The position numbers were made by a program, and so were the translations under genes. Shown here piece after piece: positions 50,543 through 58,741 of a stretch of 64,000 nt of DNA. The stretch's first letter is position 1. Every line of letters starts with the position of its first letter. The DNA comes from Corynebacterium tuscaniense (GTDB lineage: Bacteria; Actinomycetota; Actinomycetes; Mycobacteriales; Mycobacteriaceae), in assembly GCF_008693065.1 (NCBI RefSeq), contig NZ_VXKH01000004.1, positions 1 to 64,000 of the forward strand. The letters run 5' to 3'. The notes under the pieces are model-generated. The model was not told the DNA's origin and did not search any database. It saw only the letters and a list, made by a program, of their open reading frames with translations.

Positions 50543-51979
50543 TTAGCGCACGGCAGCAGCATCGACGATAGCTTTAGGCAGTGCCTCAGCATCGGCAGCG
50601 ACCGTAGCGGACTGTGCGCCAGAGTCAAGCTCCTCGTCTTGCTCGCCGCCACCTACATGGACGACAGACAGCTCAACGTTGGATGTTTCAGCTTGTTTGA
50701 TGGCATCTGTAATTGGAGTGGAAGCATCAGTGGTGCCAGAGGTAATCAGAACGATGCGCACTGGGTTATCAGTGCTTGCAACTTCTTGAGCGTATGCAAG
50801 CGCTGCCAGGACAACCTCATGGGTTTGCGGGCTGCCACCATTGAGGAATCGGCTGACCACGGTGCCGATTTCGTAGCCATTATTAACCACCATCGCAAGG
50901 TTCTGGCGGTAGCCGTTGGTCACACCGGGCGTCAGGGGAGAGGAGTAGTTCCACAGGCCAACGCGGTGTCCTTTGTCAGCAAGCTTCTCCGCAGCTTGGG
51001 CAATACCGTCCTCGGCAGCAGAGGCATAGCTGACCATGCCAGAAGAAGTATCCAGAACAAAGAGGGTATCTGCGGCAGATGCTGGTGCAGTGGTCGCTGC
51101 TTCAGCTTTGTGAGTGCCGCCCCCGCCAGTCTTGATACGGCTTCCCTCAGGCAGGGCAGCAGCCCAGACTGATTCGCCAATGACCGGCAGCTTGGCTGCG
51201 CCATCGCCGGTAAAAAGCTTGCCGGTGGTATCAGCAAAGGCTTGGCCGGCACGAACTTGGTCCTCGGTGACGTTGTCGGACGTGGTCAAAGGAATGGCGG
51301 AATAGACAATATCGGCTCCCTCGACGCGGCTGAATTTGAATCCTTCCGGAACTGCGTTCTCTGCAGTGGCGATGAGTCGCGTGGAATTCAATTGGGCATC
51401 TGCCGTGGAGGCAATACGATTATCGGTTAATACGGCAACGGCCTCACCCTCGGATGGGGCCAACTTTGCGGCCACGAGGGTTGAGGCTTCCGGCTGATCG
51501 CCGGTGGGGAAATCAACCGTAGCCAAATCCACGGTCTCCGGCTTGACCTCCGTCGAACCAGCAAGTCCCGCGTGGAAGGACGCAACGGTTAACGGCTCAT
51601 TCGTTGCCGCAGCACGTCCAGCGTCGTCTAACTCCGCGTGGGAGATGGAAGTATTAGGCGCAACGTACACCGCCGCGTCCTCTAGCTGGTCTACATAAAC
51701 TGGGCGCACACAGTAGTCGCGGACGACGGGGTGAGTCTCCACGTAAGCGTCGATAAGCATGCGTCCCACCTTCTCCGACGACGCGGCGACTGGCAGTGAG
51801 AGATCCCCCGCGACACACGACTGCTCATCCGCACCATCGGCACTATGCTCATCGCCTGTTTTGCCACGGTTAGAAAACATATACGCAGCCAGAAGCCCAA
51901 GAATCGCAATCAACACCACGAAGGCGGTGGCCCCCTTCGACAGCGCGTAGTGATGCTTCCCCGAGGAGTGGCGTCCCAT
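50543..51979 (-). CDS. Membrane-anchored protein with a binding-like domain and a degenerate VWA domain
   Basis: There are 478 residues. One N-terminal membrane helix (ALSKGATAFVVLIAILGLLAA, residues about 12-32) is followed by an extracytoplasmic region of about 240 residues that looks like a solute-binding fold, then a VWA domain from about residue 300. Its metal site is D310-T-S-S-G (LDTSSGM) in place of DxSxS, so the second serine is Gly and metal binding may be weakened. LITSGTTDAS replaces the usual later Asp motif. The architecture parallels the lipoprotein at 17858. AAAGGGA lies upstream of the start. Confidence 0.7.
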   Translation of the reverse strand: MGRHSSGKHHYALSKGATAFVVLIAILGLLAAYMFSNRGKTGDEHSADGADEQSCVAGDLSLPVAASSEKVGRMLIDAYVETHPVVRDYCVRPVYVDQLEDAAVYVAPNTSISHAELDDAGRAAATNEPLTVASFHAGLAGSTEVKPETVDLATVDFPTGDQPEASTLVAAKLAPSEGEAVAVLTDNRIASTADAQLNSTRLIATAENAVPEGFKFSRVEGADIVYSAIPLTTSDNVTEDQVRAGQAFADTTGKLFTGDGAAKLPVIGESVWAAALPEGSRIKTGGGGTHKAEAATTAPASAADTLFVLDTSSGMVSYASAAEDGIAQAAEKLADKGHRVGLWNYSSPLTPGVTNGYRQNLAMVVNNGYEIGTVVSRFLNGGSPQTHEVVLAALAYAQEVASTDNPVRIVLITSGTTDASTPITDAIKQAETSNVELSVVHVGGGEQDEELDSGAQSATVAADAEALPKAIVDAAAVR

Positions 51980-52012
51980 CTGGCGGTCCCTTTCGTGAAG
52001 TTAGTTTCCGCC

Positions 52013-52888
52013 CTAAACTTTACCGCTTGAAAGCGCGCGCTCGTAGAAGCACACGAGCTGGTGTCGCAATGGTTCAGCCCGCTCCGAAAAAGCCCGTTGC
52101 TTTGCCACGTACTCCGCTTTCCCCTCAGCCGTCTCGATGGGTACGACTCCATAGCCAAGTGGCCGGCAATCATAGGGTGAGGCTTCCATGTCCAACAGGC
52201 GTATATCCATGGCTAGCTCGAGACAGTCTAGGAGTAACGAGCCTGGGATGAGCGGGCCTGCTTTGAAAGCCCATTTGAACAAGTCCATCCCGGTGTGGAG
52301 ACAGGCACACTGATCATGGGCAGGACGCGAATCATTGCTCAAAACGGTGAGGTTCAACGGCTTTGCCGGTGGGGTGAAAAAGCGATACGCATCAAAGTGC
52401 GTGCACTTAAGCGTGTGCGATTCCACCACCTCAGCTGTCCCGGCGGAGCCCAAACGTAGAGGAAGATCATGTCGCGGTTCCTTGGAACGGTACACCATCG
52501 CCCACTCATGCAGCCCGAAACAATCAAACTGCTCGCGGTTGCTCTCCATCGCAATGAGCAACTCTAACGTTTTGGACAGACTCGCTCCACGATGCGCTAC
52601 AAAGCTCGAGACATCCACACAGACAGTTCCATCGCTACTGATTGAGTAATCACGCCATTGGGAATACGGGGCATCAGCTGCATCCGCCAAAGCTACGCCT
52701 ACCCCTGGGTGCCAGCGATACAAATGCGTAGGGCGGACAACGTAATACTCGAAGACGAAGTCCCAGATTGGATGTTTTTCTCCCCGCGCTCGGCGCTGAA
52801 GGTTCGGCTCAATCCACTGGCGTGCGCGAGCTTCATGTGCCTCCGCGGCAGCTTCCCACTGTGCGCGGGGGAGAACAACAAACTCCAC
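52013..52888 (-). CDS. Conserved actinobacterial protein often annotated 3-methyladenine DNA glycosylase
   Basis: There are 291 residues with no signal peptide. It is rich in aromatic and His/Asp residues, with QCACLHTGMDLFKWAFKAGPL, CLELAMDIRLLDMEASPYDC and IETAEGKAEYVAKQRAF as the most conserved-looking stretches. I recognise it as a widespread actinobacterial family carried under the glycosylase name, but I see no helix-hairpin-helix or other known glycosylase motif that supports that activity. It overlaps the upstream CBS-domain gene by one base and is the last gene of the helicase/CBS/this-gene series on the minus strand. Confidence 0.6.
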   Translation of the reverse strand: MEFVVLPRAQWEAAAEAHEARARQWIEPNLQRRARGEKHPIWDFVFEYYVVRPTHLYRWHPGVGVALADAADAPYSQWRDYSISSDGTVCVDVSSFVAHRGASLSKTLELLIAMESNREQFDCFGLHEWAMVYRSKEPRHDLPLRLGSAGTAEVVESHTLKCTHFDAYRFFTPPAKPLNLTVLSNDSRPAHDQCACLHTGMDLFKWAFKAGPLIPGSLLLDCLELAMDIRLLDMEASPYDCRPLGYGVVPIETAEGKAEYVAKQRAFSERAEPLRHQLVCFYERALSSGKV

Positions 52889-53949
52889 TAGTCTTCCTCG
52901 TGCGTCCAGTCCGTCACAGTGCCCACATATTCCTCGATGAGATCTTCGAGCGCAAGCACTCCAACGAGCTCGCCATTATCGCGCACCTGAGCCATGTGGG
53001 CAGAACGCCGGTGCATGGCCGTCAACGCATCGTCGAGGCTGCCCGAACCATCCACAATGCTCAGTCTGCGCACGCGGTTGTAGGGAATGACGGGGTCCGT
53101 GACACCAGATTCATCTGTGCCCAACAAATCCAGCACATCCTTGACGTGAAGGTATCCCACCAAGGCGCCACCCGCGCCCTCTACTGGGAAGCGGGAGTAA
53201 CCTGTTTCGCGCACCGCGTTCTCCAGAACAGACAATGGAATACCAGCAAGCGAGTAGGGGAGCGTGACCAGTTGGTCGATCGGGATCATCACTTCTTTGA
53301 GGTTGCGCGATTCCGATTTCAGTGCATTAGCCAAACGCAGAGTTTCCTCCGCATCAAGCAAACCTTCTTCACGTGACTCCAGGATCATGGAAGCCAGCTG
53401 TTCCTGGTCCACAGTGGCATCAAGTTCATCACGTTGTTCAATGCCGAACATACGGAGCGTGAGGCGCGCGATTTCGTTCAGGCAGTAAATCAGCGGTCGT
53501 GTGACCTTCACCCACAGATCCATCGCGGGTGTGAGCCATACCGCCAGGGTTTCAGGCCCTGCGATGGCCACGTTCTTGGGCACCATCTCGCCGAAGATAA
53601 TATGCAAAACGGTGATGAACAGCAGCGCGATGACGAAGGATAGTGGGTGCACCAAGTTGTCTGGCACGCCAATGAACTCAAATGGACGCTCCAGGAAGTG
53701 GGCGATGGCAGGTTCAGCGACCTTACCCAGGATCAGCGATGCGATGGTAATACCAAACTGGGCACCGGCGAGATAGAGAGAAAGATGCTCCGAAGCGTCG
53801 AGGGCTCTCTTCGCACCCGTCTTGCCTTGGGCGATCATCGATTCGAGGCGATCACGACGGGAAGATACCAGGGCGAACTCAGCGGCAACGAAGAAAGCGT
53901 TTGCCGCAAGCAAAACAACGATAAGAATTGTTGCTACACCAAGGCTCAT
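52888..53949 (-). CDS. CNNM/HlyC-CorC family membrane protein with CBS domains (second of pair)
   Basis: There are 353 residues. The N-terminal DUF21/CNNM transmembrane domain (TILIVVLLAANAFFVAAEFALV, in part) covers about residues 1-185. A CBS pair (ESRNLKEVMIPIDQLVTL, then LVGYLHVKDVLDLLG and LVGVLALEDLIEEYVG) follows. The C-terminal CorC domain is absent or very short. The family is linked to magnesium or cation efflux. It overlaps the neighbouring paralogue by four bases (ATGA), so the pair is translationally coupled. The order matches the two CBS genes near mycobacterial gnd1. Confidence 0.85.
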   Translation of the reverse strand: MSLGVATILIVVLLAANAFFVAAEFALVSSRRDRLESMIAQGKTGAKRALDASEHLSLYLAGAQFGITIASLILGKVAEPAIAHFLERPFEFIGVPDNLVHPLSFVIALLFITVLHIIFGEMVPKNVAIAGPETLAVWLTPAMDLWVKVTRPLIYCLNEIARLTLRMFGIEQRDELDATVDQEQLASMILESREEGLLDAEETLRLANALKSESRNLKEVMIPIDQLVTLPYSLAGIPLSVLENAVRETGYSRFPVEGAGGALVGYLHVKDVLDLLGTDESGVTDPVIPYNRVRRLSIVDGSGSLDDALTAMHRRSAHMAQVRDNGELVGVLALEDLIEEYVGTVTDWTHEED

Positions 53950-55328
53950 GACTGGTACCTCGCAACCTCCGCATGGGAGATGGGGGTAAGAATCGCCTTA
54001 TCCAGGCGACGCCCATCCATCTGGGTGACACGGGCAATCCAGGCGCCCGCATTGCCAGTCTCAAAATCCTCATGGACCTCCTGGTCATTCCGTGGCAGTA
54101 CCACCGTGTCCCCAACCTCGGGAATGCGACCTAGTGCGAACATGATCAAACCGCCCAGCGTTTCATAAGGCCCGTCGGGGGCAAGGTAGCTGATGCGCTC
54201 ACTCAATTCGTCCAGACGCACGAGCCCGGACACCTCCCACGAGGAGCCGAATCGCTGAAAATCTCGCTCTGATTCGCGGTCATCGTATTCGTCATACACC
54301 TCGCCGAGGATCTCCTCCACAACATCTTCAATAGTGACCAAACCTTGGGTCCCGCCGTACTCATCAGCAACCAGGACAACCTGAGAACCTGCGGAACGAA
54401 CTTGGTTGAGCACGGCATCACCATCCAGGGTGCCCGGCACAGTGGCAATCGGCTTAGCCAGGTCTTCTACCTTGGTGGTAGCACGCAGGTCACGGTCGAC
54501 TGAAAAGGCGTCCTTGATGTGAACAAGCCCGATTGTGTCATCCAGATCTCCGCGGCGGACCGGGAAGCGGGAGTGACCCGTTTCCATGGCCAGAGAAATG
54601 AGGTCACTGACTGTGTCCTCCGCATCGAGGGAATCGATGGTGGACCGCGGTGTCATCACTTCTTCCGCAGTGGTCTCACCGAACTGGAGGGAGCGATCAA
54701 TCATCCGTGCGGTCTCTTTATCTAAACCTCCCGCCTGGGCAGAACTGCGCACCATCGCGCCGAGTTCAGGGCCGGAGCGTGCAGAGGCCAACTCATCAGC
54801 CGGCTCGATGCCCATCTTGCGCACGAACCAGTTGGCTGATGCGTTCATGGACCTAATAAACCAAGTGAAGACGGTGTTAAAAGCATTCACCGGTGGCACC
54901 ACAAAACGTGCGGTGGCCAGGGGATTGGTGATGGCGATGTTCTTGGGCACGAGCTCACCAAAAACCATGGAGAGAATAGTGGCCACAATGAGCGCCAGTA
55001 CGATAGCCACTGCGCGTGATGCAGATTCATTCAGGCCAACGAGTTGCAGTGCGGGCCCGAAGAATTGGGCCAAAACAGGTTCTGCCAAAAAACCCGTGGC
55101 CAAGGTAGTGAGGGTGATGCCTAGCTGTGCCCCAGAGAGCACGAAGGAAAGGTTCGAGTGGTCGCGTTGAACGGCCTTGGCTGTTTTATCGCCTTTTTCT
55201 TGGACATGGGCTTCAAGCACAGAGCGTTCCAAGCCCGTCATAGCGAATTCAATGGCGACGAAAAGACCAGTTGAGGCCGTGAGCAAAACAAAGCCCAATA
55301 GTGCGAGTATGGATAAGAGAATGTCCAT
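53946..55328 (-). CDS. CNNM/HlyC-CorC family membrane protein with CBS and CorC domains (first of pair)
   Basis: There are 460 residues: DUF21/CNNM membrane domain (about 1-190, starting with ILLSILALLGFVLLTASTGL), CBS pair (TAEEVMTPRSTIDSL, TIGLVHIKDAF, and GGTQGLVTIEDVVEEILGE, quoted in part as GLVTIEDVVEEILGE), then a C-terminal CorC/HlyC domain (VSGLVRLDELSERI through GDTVVLPRNDQEVH). This full-length member pairs with the shorter one downstream and may form a heteromeric cation transporter. It begins 11 bases after the helicase gene, so it is probably in its operon. Confidence 0.85.
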   Translation of the reverse strand: MDILLSILALLGFVLLTASTGLFVAIEFAMTGLERSVLEAHVQEKGDKTAKAVQRDHSNLSFVLSGAQLGITLTTLATGFLAEPVLAQFFGPALQLVGLNESASRAVAIVLALIVATILSMVFGELVPKNIAITNPLATARFVVPPVNAFNTVFTWFIRSMNASANWFVRKMGIEPADELASARSGPELGAMVRSSAQAGGLDKETARMIDRSLQFGETTAEEVMTPRSTIDSLDAEDTVSDLISLAMETGHSRFPVRRGDLDDTIGLVHIKDAFSVDRDLRATTKVEDLAKPIATVPGTLDGDAVLNQVRSAGSQVVLVADEYGGTQGLVTIEDVVEEILGEVYDEYDDRESERDFQRFGSSWEVSGLVRLDELSERISYLAPDGPYETLGGLIMFALGRIPEVGDTVVLPRNDQEVHEDFETGNAGAWIARVTQMDGRRLDKAILTPISHAEVARYQS

Positions 55329-55339
55329 GGGCTGGGGCG

Positions 55340-56680
55340 CTAAAAGGAGCGGTTGTTGCCGCGTGTGTTGCGCCCTGAACTCCTTTTCTGGCGGCGTGCG
55401 CCTGAGCGGTTAGATTGGTTGCCCCCGCGTCGACGTTTGTTGCCGCGCGCCGACCGGTGGTTGGGTGACGAGGATTGTCCTGCCTTAGCCTTCTGACCTG
55501 GTGGGGGCAGTGGGTTTCCGGTGGGCTTTCTCGCTCCCGTAATTTTAGCTAATTTTGCATCTCCTGCACTGACTTGAACCTTGGTCGCGTTTACACCAGC
55601 TTTGCGGAGTAACTGATCAACTTCTTTACGTTGGTCATCCATAACCAAGGTGGCTACTGTGCCGGAGGTTCCAGCACGCGCTGTCCGCCCAGCGCGATGA
55701 AGATACGCCTTGTGCTCCGCGGGCGGATCGATATGCACGACGAGTGAGACATCAGAAATATCAATGCCACGCGCTGCGATGTCGGTAGCCACAAGGACCG
55801 GGATGGATCCGTCCGCAAAACCTTCGATCGCACGCGTGCGGGCACCCTGTCCTTTGTCACCGTGCAGCGGAAACGCATTGATACCCACCCGACGAAGCTT
55901 CTTCACTTGCCGGTCAACACCATGTTTCGTGCGCATGAACATGACAGTTTTTCCATCACGCGCCGCAATGTAGGGCACGATGTCGTTTCGTGCCTCGCGT
56001 GTTCCCACGAGCAGCTGATAATGCTCCATCGAATCCACCGCCGCTTGCACAGGCGCGGTCGAATGAGTCACCGGGTCGTGCATGAATTGATGCACAAGCT
56101 TATCGACGTCCCCATCCAGCGTCGCAGAAAACAACAACCGTTGGCCACGCTTCGGGGTTTCAGAAAGGAGTTTCCGCACCTGGGGGAGGAAGCCCATGTC
56201 CGCCATCTGATCGGCTTCGTCGATAGCCGTAATCTCTACAGCTGAAAAGTCGAGCTTCCCTTGATTAATCAGGTCCTGGGCGCGACCTGGTGTGGCCACA
56301 AGAAGATCAACAGGAGAGGCCAGGGAACGGATGTGGTTGTTGATATTCACACCGCCAACAACTTCAATAACACGCAGACCGAGTGCTGCCGCGGGATCAT
56401 CCAAACGCTGCCGGATCTGTGCCGCTAATTCGCGGGTTGGTGCAAGAATCAAGCCACGCGGCTTACACGGGCGCGATGGCGCACCAGACAGCAGACTGAG
56501 CATGGGCAGTCCAAAACTAAAGGTTTTACCGGAGCCAGTCGGCCCTCGTCCAAGAACGTCTTTGCCAGCAAGAATGTCAGGAATTGCCGCGGCCTGAATA
56601 GGAAAAGGTTCCGTGATGCCCTGTTTCTTCAGAACACTAACAATGGGGGATGGTAGTCCCAGCTGGGCAAACGTAAGCAC
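55340..56680 (-). CDS. DEAD-box RNA helicase
   Basis: There are 446 residues from the GTG at 56678-56680, which gives the expected start just before the Q motif (GITEPFPIQ); an upstream extension into the gnd end is rejected. Walker A is GPTGSGKT (about 46-53), motif II is DEAD in ITAIDEADQMADMG, motif III is SAT, and HRAGRTAR is motif VI. A basic tail (GNKRRRGGNQSNRSGARRQK) follows the helicase core, as in RhlE-type enzymes. The start codon lies inside an arm of a 15-bp inverted repeat and a -10 box (TAGACT) lies in its loop. The gene therefore appears leaderless. Confidence 0.9.
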   Translation of the reverse strand: MLTFAQLGLPSPIVSVLKKQGITEPFPIQAAAIPDILAGKDVLGRGPTGSGKTFSFGLPMLSLLSGAPSRPCKPRGLILAPTRELAAQIRQRLDDPAAALGLRVIEVVGGVNINNHIRSLASPVDLLVATPGRAQDLINQGKLDFSAVEITAIDEADQMADMGFLPQVRKLLSETPKRGQRLLFSATLDGDVDKLVHQFMHDPVTHSTAPVQAAVDSMEHYQLLVGTREARNDIVPYIAARDGKTVMFMRTKHGVDRQVKKLRRVGINAFPLHGDKGQGARTRAIEGFADGSIPVLVATDIAARGIDISDVSLVVHIDPPAEHKAYLHRAGRTARAGTSGTVATLVMDDQRKEVDQLLRKAGVNATKVQVSAGDAKLAKITGARKPTGNPLPPPGQKAKAGQSSSPNHRSARGNKRRRGGNQSNRSGARRQKRSSGRNTRGNNRSF

Positions 56681-56715
56681 CGGAGAAAGTCTAGTATCTC
56701 CTCCGGTGCTTACGT
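56671..56715. repeat. Perfect 15-bp inverted repeat enclosing the helicase start and -10 box
   Basis: ACGTAAGCACCGGAG (56671-56685) and CTCCGGTGCTTACGT (56701-56715) are exact reverse complements separated by 15 bases. On the minus strand it begins 14 bases after the gnd stop codon and ends inside the first codons of the helicase gene. The loop contains AGTCTA, which is TAGACT on the minus strand and lies 7 bases before the GTG start. It could terminate gnd, act as an operator or block the start codon in read-through RNA. Confidence 0.85.
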
Positions 56716-56729
56716 GAACCCAAACCGCT

Positions 56730-58241
56730 TTAGTAGGACACTTCTTCGCGGTCACCAGACCAATTGGTGTGGTAGGTGCCTTCCATGTCCACGCGCTTGT
56801 ACGTGTGAGCACCGAAGAAGTCGCGCTGCCCCTGAATCAGTGCAGCGGGGAGACGCTGTGCACGCAAGGAGTCGTAGTAGGACAGGCTGGAGGCAAAGAC
56901 CGGGATGGGCAGGCCCAGCTGAGTTGCCACCACCACGACGCGGCGCCAAGAATCAATCAAGCCATTCTCCAGCTCACCGCGGAAGTACGGGTCAAGCAGA
57001 AGGGACGGCAGTTCCGGATCGTTGTTGTACGCCTCCGTGATGCGGTTGAGGAACTTGGCGCGGATGATGCAACCGCCCCGCCAAATCGTGGCTAAGTCTT
57101 GCGGCTTGATGTCCCAACCATGCTCCTGCGATCCCGCGGTAATCTCATCAAAGCCCTGCGCGTAGGCCACCAGCTTGGAGGCGTAAAGCGCACGGCGAAC
57201 GTCCTCCACGAACTGATCCTTGTCCACGCCAAGGGCGTTTAAGTCAACGACATGGCCGGACGGCAAGCCCGTCTCCTGAACAGCCTGTCGCTGAGCAAGG
57301 GAAGAGGACAGCGCGCGGGCAAACACCGCTTCACCGATACCTGTGGTGGGTACGCCTAGATCCAATGCTTCCTTTACGGTCCAGCGACCGGTGCCTTTTT
57401 GGCCGGCAGCATCCACCACAACGTCAATAAACGGCTTGCCCGTCTTTGCATCAACCTGGCGCAGAACTTCAGCAGTGATCTCAATGAGGTAGGAGTCCAG
57501 GTCGCCCTGATTCCACTCGGAGAAGATCTCTGCGAGCTCAGCTGGCTCGATTCCCGCTGCGTAACGCAGTAGGTGGTAGGCCTCACCGATGACCTGCATG
57601 TCTGCGTACTCAATGCCGTTGTGCACCATCTTGACAAAGTGGCCCGCACCATCTGGACCAATGTGCTTAACACACGGAACGCCATCCACCTTGGCGGAAA
57701 TATCCTCGAGCAACGGCCCCAGGGTCTCCCAGGATTCTTTCGGACCACCCGGCATGATCGACGGACCACGCAGCGCGCCCTCCTCACCGCCGGAAATGCC
57801 AGCACCTACAAAGTGGCGGCCTTTCGCAGCAACTTCTTTCTCACGGCGAATCGTGTCGGTAAAAAGCGCGTTACCGCCATCGATAATGATGTCGCCCTCA
57901 TCCATCGCTTCCACCAGCTGATCAATCACATCGTCAGTGCCAGCGCCGGCAGCCACCATGATGACGGCCTTACGCGGACGCTCCAGCGTAGCCACAAAAT
58001 CCTCAATAGTCTCTGACGGAATGAAAGAGCCCTCATCGCCGTATTGCTCCATCACAGCATGCGTCTTTTCCGGCGAACGGTTGTAAATAGCCACAGTGTG
58101 GCCACGGGAAGCAAAGTTACGGGCAAGGTTAGAACCCATCACAGCCATACCCACGACACCGATCTGCGCAAGACCAGCGGTGGAGGTAGTAGAGGAGGAG
58201 GCCTGAGTCGATGCGTCAATGGAAGTCATAGGAAAGAGCAT
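56730..58241 (-). CDS. gnd: 6-phosphogluconate dehydrogenase, decarboxylating
   Basis: There are 503 residues. It makes ribulose 5-phosphate, CO2 and NADPH in the pentose phosphate pathway. The NADP-binding Rossmann motif is IGVVGMAVMGSNLARN, IIDGGNALFTDTIRRE is the family's conserved loop, and MVHNGIEYADMQ is the substrate-binding signature. An N-terminal Ser/Thr/Ala-rich extension of about 25 residues is present. The start could be ATG 58241 or ATG 58229 four codons later; neither has a good Shine-Dalgarno. The substrate and NADP residues look intact. Confidence 0.96.
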   Translation of the reverse strand: MLFPMTSIDASTQASSSTTSTAGLAQIGVVGMAVMGSNLARNFASRGHTVAIYNRSPEKTHAVMEQYGDEGSFIPSETIEDFVATLERPRKAVIMVAAGAGTDDVIDQLVEAMDEGDIIIDGGNALFTDTIRREKEVAAKGRHFVGAGISGGEEGALRGPSIMPGGPKESWETLGPLLEDISAKVDGVPCVKHIGPDGAGHFVKMVHNGIEYADMQVIGEAYHLLRYAAGIEPAELAEIFSEWNQGDLDSYLIEITAEVLRQVDAKTGKPFIDVVVDAAGQKGTGRWTVKEALDLGVPTTGIGEAVFARALSSSLAQRQAVQETGLPSGHVVDLNALGVDKDQFVEDVRRALYASKLVAYAQGFDEITAGSQEHGWDIKPQDLATIWRGGCIIRAKFLNRITEAYNNDPELPSLLLDPYFRGELENGLIDSWRRVVVVATQLGLPIPVFASSLSYYDSLRAQRLPAALIQGQRDFFGAHTYKRVDMEGTYHTNWSGDREEVSY

Positions 58242-58286
58242 ACAAAGGTCTTTGCTTCAGCAGGCCACAAGGAATGTTTTCGTTGC

Positions 58287-58292
58287 TACAGT
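58287..58292 (+). promoter_or_regulatory. -10 box of a leaderless promoter for the thioesterase
   Basis: TACAGT ends 8 bases before the ATG at 58301, so the transcript would begin at or within a base or two of the start codon. There is no Shine-Dalgarno. The gene is divergent from gnd. Confidence 0.45.
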
Positions 58293-58300
58293 TTGGGTGC

Positions 58301-58741
58301 ATGGACTTTAAAAACCTCAGCAACCTCGAAGAATTCCGCACGCGTCAACTGACTGAGAAGGAACTGTCCTTTCTTAACAGCCAGATGACTAAATTCGATG
58401 ATTTCATTGGGCTCCAGTACACAGACTTCGGTCCGGAGAAAATGGTGGCCACGATCGAGGTCAGTCCGCACCTTCATCAGCCAGCTGGTCTGGTCAATGG
58501 AGGCGTGTTCTGCTCCATCGGGGAAAGCATGGGTTCCTTTGCCGGCTACCTGGCAGCAGGCGCACCTGTAGTGGGAATGAACAACAACACAGACCTCATC
58601 CGCAGCGTTAAGTCTGGTGTCATCGAAGCAGAGGCAACGCCCGTTCACGTGGGTAGCCGCACTCAGATTTGGAAGATTGAGATGCGCCACGAAGGCAAGC
58701 TAGCCGCGGTGACAACACTACGCACCATGGTGATGCGCTAG
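58301..58741 (+). CDS. PaaI-type hotdog-fold thioesterase
   Basis: There are 146 residues from ATG 58301; an upstream in-frame ATG at 58274 would place the start before the -10 box and is rejected. HQPAGLVNGGVFCSIGESMGS carries the conserved His/Asn/Gly and Glu of the PaaI/YbgC-like 4-hydroxybenzoyl-CoA thioesterase fold; NNNTDLIRSVKSGVIEAEATP is the following conserved segment (in part IRSVKSGVIEA). It probably hydrolyses acyl- or aryl-CoA. The stop overlaps the convergent corA end by four bases. Confidence 0.8.
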   Translation: MDFKNLSNLEEFRTRQLTEKELSFLNSQMTKFDDFIGLQYTDFGPEKMVATIEVSPHLHQPAGLVNGGVFCSIGESMGSFAGYLAAGAPVVGMNNNTDLIRSVKSGVIEAEATPVHVGSRTQIWKIEMRHEGKLAAVTTLRTMVMR

